From Hibiscus mutabilis (Eukaryota > Streptophyta > Magnoliopsida > Malvales > Malvaceae): a DNA stretch of 64,000 bases. Positions 36,168 to 47,840 of the stretch are shown in pieces. The position numbers and the translations under genes were made by a program. The DNA is taken from positions 3,472,001 to 3,536,000 of the forward strand of contig CM033752.1 of the NCBI GenBank assembly GCA_019671005.1, written 5' to 3'. A model generated the notes under the pieces. That model saw only the letters and a program-made list of their open reading frames with translations. It made no database searches and was not told the DNA's origin. Numbering within the stretch: the first letter of the stretch is position 1; every line of letters starts with the position of its first letter.

Positions 36168-39100
36168 GTCGCTCATGATTGACGATATGAATGATACCGG
36201 ATCCAATCCTAGAGTGAATTTTGAATGCCCTGAGGTCTCAGGGGGAATTGAGAAAGGATATGATGAGATAGAAGGTGAGGTCCCGGAAGAGTTAAAGAGA
36301 ATGGTGGCCAACGAAGAAAGGCAGATCATGCCCCACCAAGAAGAAACAGAAGTTGTAAACTTGGGGACTGAAGAAGAGAGAAAAGAAATAAAAGTAGGAA
36401 CGACGATTTCCTCAAAAACCAAGCACGAACTGATAACCCTACTTCAGGAATTCAAGGATGTCTTCGCCTGGACTTATCAAGATATGCCAGGGTTGAATAC
36501 CGATATAGTGGTGCACAAATTGCCAACAAAACCGGAGTGTAAACCAATACAGCAAAAACTGCGGAGAATGAGACCAGATATGTTGTTAAAGATCCGAGAA
36601 GAAGTAAAAAAACAGTTTGATGTTAGTTTCTTGGAGGTAGCCAAATACCCCGAATGGGTTGCAAACATTATACTGGTACCAAAAAAGGACGGGAAAGTTG
36701 GTATGTGTGTATATTATAGGGATCTAAACCGAGCCAGCCCTAAAGATAACTTCCTCTTACCACATATTGACACGCTGGTTGACAACACTGCAGGACATTC
36801 ATGGTTTTCATTCATGGACGGCTTCTCAGGGTACAACCAGATAAAGATGGATTCTAACAACATGGAGAAAACTACGTTCATAACCATGTGGGGCACTTTT
36901 TGTTATCGAGTGATGCCGTTTGGGCTAAAGAACGCAGGGGCAACATACCAAAGAGCAATGATGACTCTTTTCCATGACATGATGCACAAAGAAATAGAAG
37001 TATATGTGGACGACATGATTGCCAAATCCCGAACAGAGGAGGAGCACCTACAGAACTTGAGAAGACTATTCTAAAGACTACGGAAGTACCAGCTGAGGCT
37101 CAATCCTGCCAAGTGTACCTTCGCCGTTACTTCTAGTAAACTCCTAGGGTTCGTGGTAAGCAGAAGAGGGATTGAGATCGATCCAGATAAAGTGAAAGCC
37201 ATCCAGGATCTCTCACCACCTTACACTCAGAAGGAAGTTCGCGATTTCCTGGGGAGGTTGAATTATATCTCTCGTTTCATTTCCCAATTAACCGACCGAT
37301 GTGACCTGGTCTTCAGACTTCTTAGAAAGAATAATCCTTGTGTGTGGGATGAGGAATGTCAAAGAGCCCTAGAAAAGATCAAAAAGTACCTGACAAATGC
37401 TCCAATTTTAGTCGCACCAGTACCAGATCGACCATTAATTCTCTACCTGACAGTTTTTGAGAATTCAATGGGATGCGTATTGGGGCAACATGATGAGTCA
37501 AGAAAAATGGAGCAAGCCATCTATTACCTAAGCAAGAAATTCAATGAGTGCGAAACACGGTACCCGCCAGTGCAGAAGCTGTGTTGTGCTCTAGTTTGGG
37601 CTACCAAGCGGCTTAGACAGTATATGTTGTACCATACTACTTGGTTGATATCCAAGCTAGACCCATTAAAGTTCTTAATGGAAGCGCCAGCAGTAACAGG
37701 AAGGATGTCCCGATGGTAGATGCTCTTATCCGAATTCGATATTGTATACGTGAGCCAGAAAGCTGTAAAGGGAAGTGTTGTAGCAGATTTCCTAGCTAGT
37801 CGCGCTTTGGACGACTATGAGGCATTGAACTTTAATTTCCCAGACGAGGACTTGATGTGCATTACAACCGAGGAAGAGGTTTCAGATGATAAATCGTGGA
37901 AGCTTTACTTCGATGGAGCCTCTAATGCTCTCGGACATGGGATATGAGCCGTGCTAATTTCTCCTAAGGGTGTCTATTATCCTTTCACCAGCAGATTAGA
38001 ATTCTTCTGTACCAACAATATAGCTGAATACGAAGCTTGCGTTATGGGACTAAATTCAGCTATTAAAAGAAAGGTTAAGGAACTTCGAGTATTCGGAGAT
38101 TCATCCTTAGTAATTTACCAATTGCGCGGAGAATGGGAAACCAGGGACCCGAAGTTGGTCAAATATTATGAATTGATTCAAGAGCTCACCAAGGAGTTCG
38201 AAAGGGTCAGCTTCAATTACCTGCCCCGAGAAGAAAATCAGATGGCAGACGCCTTGGCAACCTTGGCATCCATGTTTAAAACAAACACTGGGACAGAAAT
38301 GAAGCCCATTGAGATGCGGACATTTGAAAGGCCTGCTCATTGTTGTAATGTACAAGAAGAGATTGATGGAAACCCATGGTACTATGACATCTTGCAATAT
38401 GTCAAGCTTCAAAAGTATCCAGAAGGGGCAAATGACAATGACAGAAAAACACTCAGAAAATGGCAACAAGATATGTCCTAGATGTGGAAATCCTATATAG
38501 GAGAAGTCATGATCAGACATTGCTGAGATGTGTGGATGCCCGGGAGGCGAATGAGATTTTAGCCGAAGTACATGACGGGCTCTGTGGAACGCACGCCAAC
38601 GGGTTGTCTATAGCCCGGAAAATTATGAGATATGGTTATTTCTGGTTGACCATGGAGGGAGATTGCATCGATTACGCCAGGAAATGCCACAAATGCCAAA
38701 TTTACGCTGACAAGATTCACGCACCCTCATCGCCTTTACACACCATGAATTCTCTGTGGCCTTTTGCGGCGTGGGGCATGGACGTCATCGGGCAGATTCA
38801 TCCGAAAGCTTCCAATGGACACCGTTTCATTTTGGTCGCCATAGACTATTTCACTAAATGGGTAGAGGCAGCGTCTTACGCCAACATCACAAGGACTACA
38901 GTATGTAAGTTCTTAAAGAATGAGATTATTTGTCGATACGGATTGCCAGAAAGGGTCATCATCGACAACGCTTCCAATCTGAATAACAAAATGATGACGG
39001 ATGTGTGCACTCAATTCAAGATAACACACCATAACTCCACAGTCTATCGTCCTAAAATGAATGGGGCAGTGGAAGCAGCAAACAAGAACATAAAGAAGAA

Positions 39101-39624
39101 CATAGCAAAGACGACGGATACCTACAGGGATTGGCATGAGAAGCTGCCATTTGCCCTTTTCGCCTATAGGACGTCCGTTCGCACATCAACGGGGGCAACA
39201 CCCTACTCCTTGGTGTATGGTACCGAAGCAGTACTTCCTATCGAGGTAGAGATCCTGTCTCTCCGAGTCTTAAATGAAGTAAAATTGGAAGAAGCCGAAT
39301 GGGTGCAGGCCAGACTCGACCAGCTAAATCTCATTGATGAAAAGAGACTAAAGGTCATTTGTAATGGTCAGATGTACCAAAAGCAGATGATGCAGGCATA
39401 CAACAAAAAGGTGCGCCCAAGAGAATTCAAAGAAGGGGATCTGGTGCTCAAGAAAAGCCTCCCGATTCAGAAAGATTCTCGAGGAAAGTGGATGCCCAAC
39501 TGGGAAGGGCTATACGTGGTAAAAAAAGGCCTTCTCAGGAGGAGCCTTAATCCTAACAGAAATGGATGGAGACGAGGTTAAAAACCCTGTAAATTCTGAT
39601 GCTGTTAAGAAATACTATCTTTAA
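36168..39624 (+). pseudogene. Ogre reverse transcriptase, dual RNase H and integrase, exon 2, broken
   Basis: RT runs from 36168, with Phe-Met-Asp-Gly-Phe-Ser-Gly-Tyr and catalytic Tyr-Val-Asp-Asp at 37003-37014. TAA 37072 interrupts it. The Ty3-type RNase H remnant ends at TAG 37717. A second, archaeal-type RNase H at about 37894-38270 keeps its Asp (37912), Glu (38026), Asp (38098) and Asp (38248), but TGA 37948 lies inside it. A one-base shift in an A-run near 38455 leads to integrase: HHCC zinc module, then Asp 38781, Asp 38964 and Glu 39072, which is the D,D-35-E spacing. A second shift near 39530 precedes the true end, TAA 39622. Catalytic residues are intact, but four of the breaks are fatal without readthrough. 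Confidence 0.92.
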
Positions 39625-40582
39625 AAAAATGGAGAGCTCAGGGCGAAAACCCGAAATAGGGCGTCTTGAAGCAGAAGGAGGACCCGAGTTGAAAACCCGT
39701 AAAGGGTGGCTCGGGTAAATTGAAAAGTTGGATATCCGAAGAGAAGGGTATCCCCGTGAACACCGTGAAGAGGGAGCTTCAGGCAAAAAAATTCTACGTC
39801 GGTTGACAGGATCATGTATCATTTGTATTTTATACTTAATTTTTCTTCTTTCTCATGTGTGTCATACCTCTTTTAAGATATCCCAAGCCCTTAATCGTAA
39901 TAAAATCGTGTTTTTGAGCATCCATTCCTTGCCTTCTTGTTAATTTCAGGCAAATAAGCTAACATAGGCTTATGGTAAAACAAGAGATTTCTGAGCATTA
40001 CTGTGATCTAACCTTAAAAATGCAGGTGATTAAAGAAAATGATGTTAACTTCGCCCTCTAGCTCCCTACATAACGGCTGTCGATAGGGAAGGCGGAAAGC
40101 TTCAAACAACCGGATAGGATGACCAATGGCTTACGTCCTGCTTATTCAAGGAAAGCATGCGAGATAACAAGAGAGAGATCTCGGGTGAAAACCCAGAAGG
40201 GCACCCCTAAAAAAAACTCTCTAAAGCGAAAACCCGAAAGGGCACTTTAGAATCCCAAGTCGTAAATGGAGAAAAAAAAGGTTGGAATGGTTGAACCCGA
40301 CAGTGAAGTGGGGTATCGACGCCCGTGAAAAAGGAGAAAGTGAACAACGAGATCGAATAAGGACCAAAGCAAGCCCACCAAGATATTGACACTCATGCAT
40401 CATGAATAGTCAGACATCACTAGGATTAGGAGCATGTCAATTCATTTGTCATAGTATTTTTTTATCTTAGATAGGTATCTATGGATTCAAAGAGACATCG
40501 GTAGCCATCGTGGTGTGAATCCCAAATGTGAAGACAATGGTTCTACATACAAAAGGCCTATGTTTCCAAGCGTCCGCAGAGA
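39625..40582 (+). other. Ogre 3' UTR, first part, with nested hairpins
   Basis: Non-coding. At least four segments repeat a GAAAACCC...GGG core. Three have flanking arms that pair perfectly although they differ in sequence: ACCCGAG/CTCGGGT (39682-39688, 39710-39716), GGGTG/CACCC (40183-40187, 40202-40206) and CTAAAG/CTTTAG (40221-40226, 40245-40250). The inner CCC-GAAA-GGG would be a GNRA-type tetraloop hairpin in RNA. Confidence 0.75.
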
Positions 40583-41530
40583 GCAGTTCTATATAGGAAG
40601 AACTCTCAGCCGAAGGAATTCACCCATGAAACACAAGGTTTTATATAGGGAAAACCTGTTGTGTTGAAAGCAAAGAGTCTTATATAGGAATGGCTCAGAG
40701 CTTCACTGTCTTAGAGTGAAAGATTCTATATAGGAAGAATCCGTAGCTCCAAGATTTCAGAAGCTGAAAGTTTTGTATAGGAAGGACTTACAGCTCCAGG
40801 GTGAAGACTAGCAGTTCTATATAGGAAGAACTCCCAGCCAAAGGAATTCACCCATGATACACAAGGTTTTATATAGGGAAAACCTGTTGTGTTGAAAGCG
40901 AAGAGTCTTATATAGGAAGAGCTCCGAGCTTCACTGTCTTAGAGTAAAAGATTCTATATAGGAAGAATCCGTAGCTCCAAGATTTCAGAAGCTAAAAGTT
41001 CTATATAGGAATGACTTACGGCTCTAGGGTGAAGACTAGCAGTTCTATATAGGAAGAACTCCCAGTCAAAGGAATTCACCCATGATAGAAAAGGTTTTAT
41101 ATAGGGAAAACCTGTTGTGTCGAAAGCGAAGAGTCCTATATAGGAAGGGCTCCGAGCTTTATTGTCTTAGAGTGAAAGGTTCTATATAGGAAGAACCTGT
41201 AGCTCTAAGATTTCAGAAGCTAAAAGTTCTATATCGGAAGGACTGACAGCTCCAGGGTTTGGAGACTAGCAATTCTATACAGGATGAACTCCCAGTCGGA
41301 AGAATCCATCAGCGACGCAAAAGGTTTTATATAGGAGAAACCAGCGTTGAAGGTGAAGAGTCCTATATAGGAAGGACTCCAAGCTTTACCGTCTCAGAAT
41401 GAAAAGTTCTATATAGGAGGGACTCATAACTCGAGGCTTCAGAATAAAAGGGTTCTATGAAGAAAGAGCCTATAACTCCAAGATCAGAAGGTGACGAAGC
41501 TCTATATAGGAAGAACTTACGAGCCTAAAG
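40583..41530 (+). repeat. Tandem hairpin array in the Ogre 3' UTR
   Basis: Four higher-order repeats start at 40583, 40811, 41039 and 41269, a spacing of 228-230 bases. Each holds about five subunits of roughly 46 bases. Every subunit centres on TATATAGGRA and is bordered by complementary arms that differ between subunits, for example AGTTCT/AGAACT (40585 and 40599) and AGGTTTT/AAAACCT (40636 and 40651). The last copy is the most diverged. Tandem repeats in the 3' UTR are known from Tat-lineage elements and can seed satellites. The conserved loop with changing stems is the notable point here. Confidence 0.9.
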
Positions 41531-41650
41531 ATTCAGCTAAGGAAAAACGGAGATTTCCAGAAGAGCACGTGTTTCCGAAGCTACAAATAGGGAAGTCGGA
41601 TAAAAATGAGTGCTTATGAATCTTTGATTTGTTCTCATTCCATGAGAACA

Positions 41651-41666
41651 AGCAAAGAGGGGCAAT
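41651..41666 (+). other. Polypurine tract of the Ogre-type element
   Basis: AGCAAAGAGGGGCAAT lies directly before the 3' LTR start TGTAATC. A near-identical GAGGGGCAAC lies before the minus-strand LTR at 55272, which supports both calls. Confidence 0.85.
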
Positions 41667-44465
41667 TGTAATCACTCATTTTTATCTAACCTCTAAGTAT
41701 CATATTAACATATTAGTGCATAATTACATATAGGTGTACGCATGTATATGTTAGTATATTACATAATGATATAAGTGTGAGGGTATGCATGTATTGATAT
41801 GGTGTATTACGTACCTATTAATATACGTGTGATATGGTTATATTTATGTTAGGAGTATCATACAAATGTATGTTAGTATATGAGTAGGTCTATATGTGTT
41901 TGCATGTGTATATTGTTAGTGTCCTTGTTATTATTGAATATATACGAATAAGTGTTGCATGTATTATTATTAAGTATACGTACGTATGAACGTATGTCAT
42001 CACAATTGTATGTATGTATACGTAAGTACGTATGTATCTGTATTTACTATTATATTAATATATTAATATGTATGGACAAAACTGGAAAGATAATAGGAAG
42101 CCCACTTAAATTAAAATGTCCACATTATTACAAAAATAATAATACAAGGCCCGGTTGGCCCAAGCCGAAGACCCCATTTAACTCTAATTATTTTTGTGCA
42201 TATAACTATGGGCCGTTGGATCCAGATCTAATCCAACGGCCACGATCAAGGAAGGATAAAAATATCTAGCCAGCCGCGTGAACTACACGTCTGGACGGTT
42301 CGAGTGCCACGCGCGCGTGCGGTCCACGCGCAGACTCTTCGATATCCCATGCTTGCGTGAGTCCCACGCGCTATAACCGTTCGACTGCTGAGCCCCACGT
42401 GTCACGATCTGGAGTTATTTCACCGATCGAGGTTTCATCTGGGTCGGTCATCCTTCAAGCCAGCCCGACCGTTAGATCTGATCTGATCCAACGGCCGAGA
42501 ACACCTCTGGCCGAAGACAACTCCCCCACACCGCCACCATGCTTCCACCATGCCGGTCTCCAACCACCGCATTCAAACATATCAGAACACAAAAAAAGAG
42601 AGATTATGTCAGTATCAGTTCAGATCTAAAAAAATAGATTATATTACTTGTTACCAAACCAAAGAGACAAGGATATATGTATGAAACAAGTAATTGTAAG
42701 GAAGTCAAGTTGTAATCGGAAAGAAAAAATTCAAAAAACAACAAGTTTTCAGTGGTAATACTCTTCTCTTTTCTTACTTCTTTGCATGCATACAAAAAAT
42801 ATACGTAGTAATAACAAAAAAAAAGGGGATTTAGAGTTGTTACCCTCGTCGTCTGTGGATCTCCCCTTACCAGTGATAAGCCTCTTCGGCTTTCCCAGGC
42901 CGAATATGGTGAACTGAAGGGAGTGGGAGGCCCCTTTTGGTTTCGTTTTGGGTTGAATACAAACAAAAAAGAGGTTTTTTCGTTTCGTATTTCTTAGATC
43001 TAAGGAAAGGGGTGAGTCCTAACATAGATCTAAGTTCATATTCGGGTTCAGTTGGGAAAGAGGTCGGTTTTGGGTGTGTCTTTTGGTTCGCCGGCGGCGG
43101 AAGGGACGGCGGTCGGCCGCCGGTTTCTGGGTTCATCACGGGATGAGTTGAGAGCAAAGAGAGGGGGAGAGTTATTATTAAAACGGATCAAAATGAAAAT
43201 GGGGAAAATTTGAGATAAAGCTGAAAGAGGGAGTTTTATAGGTGTTTTTATTTTGTGAAATGGGCAAATTACGTAATAAATCCTCCCGCGTTTTTGATAT
43301 TTTCGTTTGCGTCTCGCCGCAGGGGATATTTACAACTCCGGTCCCCCTCGTATTTTAAAATCTTGCAATCCAGTCCCTAAATTACATCGAATCAGTTTTT
43401 AAATGGTAAAATTACCCCTTTAACCATCCCGGGTTTTTGGATTTTTCACTTAGGGTCTGCCCCTTGGTCCAATTACAGTTTCAGTCCTTTCAAGTTCGGT
43501 CCTGCTTGCATTTTCGTCCCTAAATTGTATATTATTGTCCTTTAATTTCTGCTACTGATGTTTATTTCTTTTCATTTCAGTCCTGTTTCCCTGTAAATAT
43601 TCATGTTCGTTTATTATAATCGTGTATGTTGATGTAGCCTTTTGCCTTATTATATATCCCTCGTATATGCCTTCTATTTTCATGTTTACATGTATATGTG
43701 TGTTAAGTTTATGATGATTATGTAACTTTATGTATTGGTTCGGTTATTCGTATCACGCATATTATGTTGATATTCTAGTTGGCTCGTACACAACATGTTT
43801 TGTATTTTAGCATGTATTGTTTGTTCTATTGGCTTTAGGGTTACGTGTTAGTATATTTTCTTTTTCATGTATAATATCTTGTTCTACATATGTTGAAATG
43901 TGTTTTATTTCTAATATGTATGTTTTCTTGAAATATGTGTTTTTGTTCACACATGTATTTATTCATGCCTTGTTATTGTTATATGTTAAATTTGTTTTTA
44001 TTTACTATTAAGATTAATATGTATGTATGTATGTTTTAGTTACGTATTTTATTTATGTTAGATTAGTATTCTATTATGTTAATATTTATTTGTATTGTAT
44101 TTAAATTATTTGTCATGTTTTATATTTTGCTCACTAAGGTTGCATAATGATATATAAATTGTCAATGCGGTGCCCTTTTATCCAAGCGTAAACGGGGCCA
44201 GTATCAGGCGTAGTGATAGTGGTTGGGCGTTTACCCTCGGATAACGGGGCCTTTAAAATTTATTCGCAATTATAACCGAATTTTAAATTAATCGTCACTT
44301 TAATCCGAAAAATTTAATATTAATAAAGCGGTAATTATTAAAGTGGCCGGTGGCGACTCCAATTTTTAAATAAAACACGGGTTTTATAAAATCCCACGCG
44401 GAAGAAAATATTTTCAAAACAAATAAAAAACTTTCTTTTTTAGCGGAAAAGAGGACATCGCTACA
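41667..44465 (+). mobile_element. 3' LTR of the Ogre-type element
   Basis: Starts TGTAATCACTC and ends ATCGCTACA, 2799 bp. It is missing the 108-bp block present at 29222-29329 in the 5' copy; the junction lies in a shared AAGT. It otherwise follows the 5' LTR closely, so the element is young relative to its neighbours. Confidence 0.95.
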
Positions 44466-44470
44466 CTAAT
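44466..44470 (+). repeat. Target-site duplication CTAAT, right copy
   Basis: Exact match to 26536-26540, on the outer side of the 3' LTR. Confidence 0.95.
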
Positions 44471-46797
44471 TAAATAATCAATTTATTTTATTAAATTAAA
44501 ATTAGGACCAAATTGATTAAATGTATAAATAACGGAGACTAAATGCGTAATTATACAATTTTCTTTTAACTACCACGTCGGCCTCTCCGTTAGGTTTTAA
44601 CGGTTGGTGTCTATATTGGAACCATATCAATAGTTGAGTGGTCATTTTGACAAAATTAAAAGATCGGTGGTCATTTCGACACCAACCCTAAAGATCGGTG
44701 ATCTCCTGTATAGTTTACCCAAAATTAAATAAACATAAAAACATAGCATGAACATAGCATAAATATATGTACATGTCTAAATCTATATATAAAAAATTAT
44801 TAACGTGCAAAATTTTTTGTATAAATTTATGATATTTAGAATGCATAGGAAATACATCAAAGATATAGACCATGAAATTTTCAAGAATACTATGTCCAAT
44901 GTACCACAAAATAAAACAAAATAACTCAGCTAAGTTTGATTGACCAAAAAATAATTTTAATATTTGCCTCCAAAAAATAATTTTAATATTAGTTACCATC
45001 AAAATGTTGTTTTCAATTCATATATTAATCTTTCAATTTTATCCCAAGCTTTTAATTAGACCATTAATTTTCACATTCCCAACTATCCAAAAAAGTGTGA
45101 AACAAACCGGAGGGCCCGTGCTTCTAATCTTTTATCTAATGGAATTAAGTTTTTTCTCTCCCAAATCTTGGATTAAATACCTATTAGCTCCCTATTAATT
45201 TTGAAGTTCGACGATTTTATCCCCATTATTTGATTCTAACTCTGGCTCTGATCATATAAAATATATTATATATATTTAATGCATGGCCTACTCAATTGCC
45301 AACTTTTCCAATAAAAAAATACTAAAAATGAAGCCTCTCACATCTAAAATTAAAGACATTCATCGACATGCATGTCCCAGTTTCATTGATGTGTAATATA
45401 TTTAACAAACTGAAATTGTTGCATGGGTTTCTTCATGCTAAGGTTAGCATGATTCATCAACTTAATTATTCATAGATATTGCACTTGATTAAAACATGAC
45501 TCTATTATTTTTTTATAGCTGCTTTTTTTTTTTTTGCCCTTAAATTTCATCCAGATTCATATAAACTCACCATTTTATTATTTCATCCGGACTTTCGATA
45601 ATCGAGTATCGTCGATTACGTTGATTGATATCTTTACTTTTTCAGATCAAATCAGATTTAGTTATTATTTCATGTATGTATATATACATAGTTTAATTTA
45701 CTACAGAATTTGCTTAAGTTGATATTATATGATGAACTTTGGGAAATTGAGTTATGTCGATCGATATCGTGGTCCTTTCGAATCAAATCATGTTTAGTTG
45801 TTTACTAAAAGATGAGCAGCCTTACGAGACTATAGTACAACATGTTCCTAGTGACTGGGACTTCGGATGGGCTATTGTGAGGGGTCGGATTTATGAAGTC
45901 AATATTTGCCTATGACACTTGTGATCAAAGATTGTACAACATCGAAAGTGATTTCGTTTTTCTTATTATCATTTTTTTCTTAAATTTATAGTCGGAATCA
46001 AATTTTAATTCGGTTTATGTTATCGTTCTTAAACAAATAATTGACAATCAAAATTTTCTTTTAGCGAAGAATATCATATTCGATTAAATAAAACAAACAA
46101 GAAAAGAAAATCTTGTAACATGTAGGGCATAATGATACTTTTGGAGCAAATTATAACACACTTGATCCCAACTTACCGACATAAAGCTATTGGTTGGACA
46201 CAAAATGTTTTCTTCTAATTTGCTTCTCTTTGTTAATTTCAAATCATATTGATTTCATGTGGATTAGTATATAATTAATTATGGGATTTGAATATATTCC
46301 TCAGACAAAAAGAATACATAGAGATAAAAATTAATTAAGCTTGTCTTATCCAAATTCGAATAAGAAGTAATAGTGTCTACCTCTATATAGACGTACAGAA
46401 CATAGAAATTTAGTCGCGAAGTTTGTTCTAATTGATATATTAGGAAATAAAAAAAAAAGTATATTGCCAATAAATTAAAGGGCTTTGCTAGTGCAAGTCA
46501 TTTTATCATACAAATTAGGTAATTAGATTGCAAACCCTTGCCACATGAGGGAAGATCTTAAACTATGTAAATGTAACACTCCTACCCGGTCTAATAGAAA
46601 ACTGAGCTAGAGACGTCACCGTAAATCCAAATGGAGAAACAGAGAAAATTCAAATAATTATTAAACCGGTCTTAAGAATGTTACACTAAATACAAATATT
46701 ATATATATTATAATTTTAATTTGTTTGATCTAGTGACCAAAACATAGTAATAAGAAAGTACTACAAATGCAGAAAACTTAATAATAAAAACAATATT

Positions 46798-46801
<4 letters not shown>
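44471..46801. other. AT-rich intergenic DNA, no gene seen
   Basis: The first 250 bases continue the repeat split by the Ogre element. They contain CCACGTCGGCCTCTCCGTTA and a TTTTAACGG step, a style common in plant Mutator-like non-coding repeats. The rest is AT-rich, with no supported frame on either strand. Confidence 0.5.

Positions 46802-46802
<1 letters not shown>

Positions 46803-46835
<33 letters not shown>
46803..46835. repeat. (TA)n microsatellite abutting the PRE stop codon
   Basis: About 16 TA steps that begin at the base after the stop codon of the minus-strand gene, so they form the very start of its 3' UTR. Confidence 0.95.
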
Positions 46836-46838
<3 letters not shown>

Positions 46839-47483
46839 CATGATTAAACTCCTAATTATAGCAGCCTCGGGGCTATCCGCATCAATGGTGGCCAACAACT
46901 GCGACAGCCGCTCACTTAGGTCGTCCACCTCCCTATGCAAGCTTCTGATGTAATTGCAAGTCTCTTGTAAAACCTTGGATGCAGATACCTGCACCAGAAT
47001 AAGAAAAATTCGATGTTTCGAGTCCGACCCATAGTCGACAAATTAGACTATTGTGTGCTTGTGCATTATATTTAAATAGTAATTGCAAGGTGATGTTATG
47101 ATCGTTATTTTTTTCCGAGTTTGAAACCGTGTACTTATAGTCAAAGTATGCACTGTTTCAAGTCCATGAGGAGCTGAAACCTAGGAAATGTGTTTCCTTG
47201 ATGTCCGGGGTCAAGTTTTGAAACTGTATTTTCGAGGACTAGTATCATTATTTTAACTGAAATATGCTATTCCCATGTGGCGCATGCACCAGGAAAATTC
47301 ATCGTCAATTTATGCGTTACGGTAATAAAAAATATTTGATATGCCGACAATATGTACCTTATCGGAACGTCTATTGCGAATCTCAGGAAGAAGCTGGCGT
47401 AACTTTGAGACAAGTTCAATGATCTGATCATCGGAAATCCTCGAGACACCTTCACTCGACTGCCTCGACCTTCTGCTAGACAT
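46836..47483 (-). CDS. PRE-family atypical bHLH protein, two exons, intact
   Basis: Exon 1 is 47483-47358 (42 codons, starting Met-Ser-Ser-Arg-Arg-Ser-Arg-Gln). Exon 2 is 46988-46836 (50 codons plus TAA). Together they give 92 residues, the usual size for PACLOBUTRAZOL RESISTANCE (PRE)/BANQUO/KIDARI proteins. Helix 1 is about residues 16-35 (Ile-Ser-Asp-Asp-Gln, Leu-Val-Ser-Lys-Leu), the loop has Arg-Arg-Ser-Asp-Lys, and helix 2 begins Val-Ser-Ala-Ser-Lys-Val-Leu-Gln-Glu. The basic DNA-contacting region is absent, so the protein should act in the nucleus or cytoplasm as a dimer partner that titrates inhibitory bHLH proteins. In the family this promotes cell elongation downstream of brassinosteroid and gibberellin. 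An upstream in-frame ATG (47501) would add six residues, but the conserved family start is 47483. It is the only host gene I can support; which PRE paralogue it is cannot be told. Confidence 0.95.
46989..47357 (-). other. Intron of the PRE-family gene, 369 bp
   Basis: On the minus strand, donor AAG|GTACAT at 47357 and acceptor GGTGCAG ending at 46989. Phase 0, between Lys42 and Val43. PRE genes typically have a single intron here, at the loop/helix-2 boundary. Confidence 0.92.
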
Positions 47484-47840
47484 GTTGGGAATAATGACCA
47501 AAAACCGAGAAACGTTCTCGCCTTGGGTGTAAGCCTAGGGTTTAGAAAGCTCGAGATATGCAAACGCACGAGGAAAATGGTTTTGGTTTGGCAAGAAAGG
47601 CAAAAGGAGGAAGAAGGAGTACAAGTAGAAGTAGAGTAGTGTTAGATATAAGATATGAAGAATTGAAGAAAGTGATAAGAGAGATATAAAGAGGAGAGAA
47701 GGACCACACCCATACAATAACAAAGATAGTGATGTTGGACGTGAAGAAGACAAGTGCATTGGAGAAAGCATAGTTGGACTTACAAAGGGTTTGATTTTTA
47801 ATTAAAAACTAAGCATGTATTCGTATCATATTCGTGTTGT
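47484..47840 (-). promoter_or_regulatory. 5' UTR and proximal promoter of the PRE-family gene
   Basis: The minus strand upstream of the ATG is C/T-rich (TCTTCTTC steps, 47575-47700), typical of plant leaders. TTTATATCT at 47691-47682 is a possible TATA box, which would give a leader of roughly 170 bases. No upstream reading frame of note. Confidence 0.45.

Larger units (their letters stand above)
26541..44465 (+). mobile_element. Ogre/Tat-lineage Ty3/gypsy retrotransposon, full length
   Basis: A complete 17.9-kb element with two long LTRs, a perfect 5-bp duplication, tRNA-Arg primer site, extra ORF1 before gag, an intron between protease and RT, dual RNase H, integrase, a long repeat-bearing 3' UTR and a polypurine tract. 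These are the defining traits of Ogre elements in the Tat lineage. It has six in-frame stops (30227, 33732, 33966, 37072, 37717, 37948) and two frameshifts (about 38455 and 39530), so it is not autonomous. The insertion split a CACGTG-bearing non-coding repeat that continues at 44471. Confidence 0.95.

Noticed and set aside
40583..41530. CRISPR-like array
   Set aside because: The repeats are contiguous, the spacers are diverged copies of each other, and the setting is a plant retrotransposon.
42604..43157. Minus-strand frames in the 3' LTR
   Set aside because: They differ in length from the matching frames in the 5' LTR because of small indels, so no coding constraint is visible.
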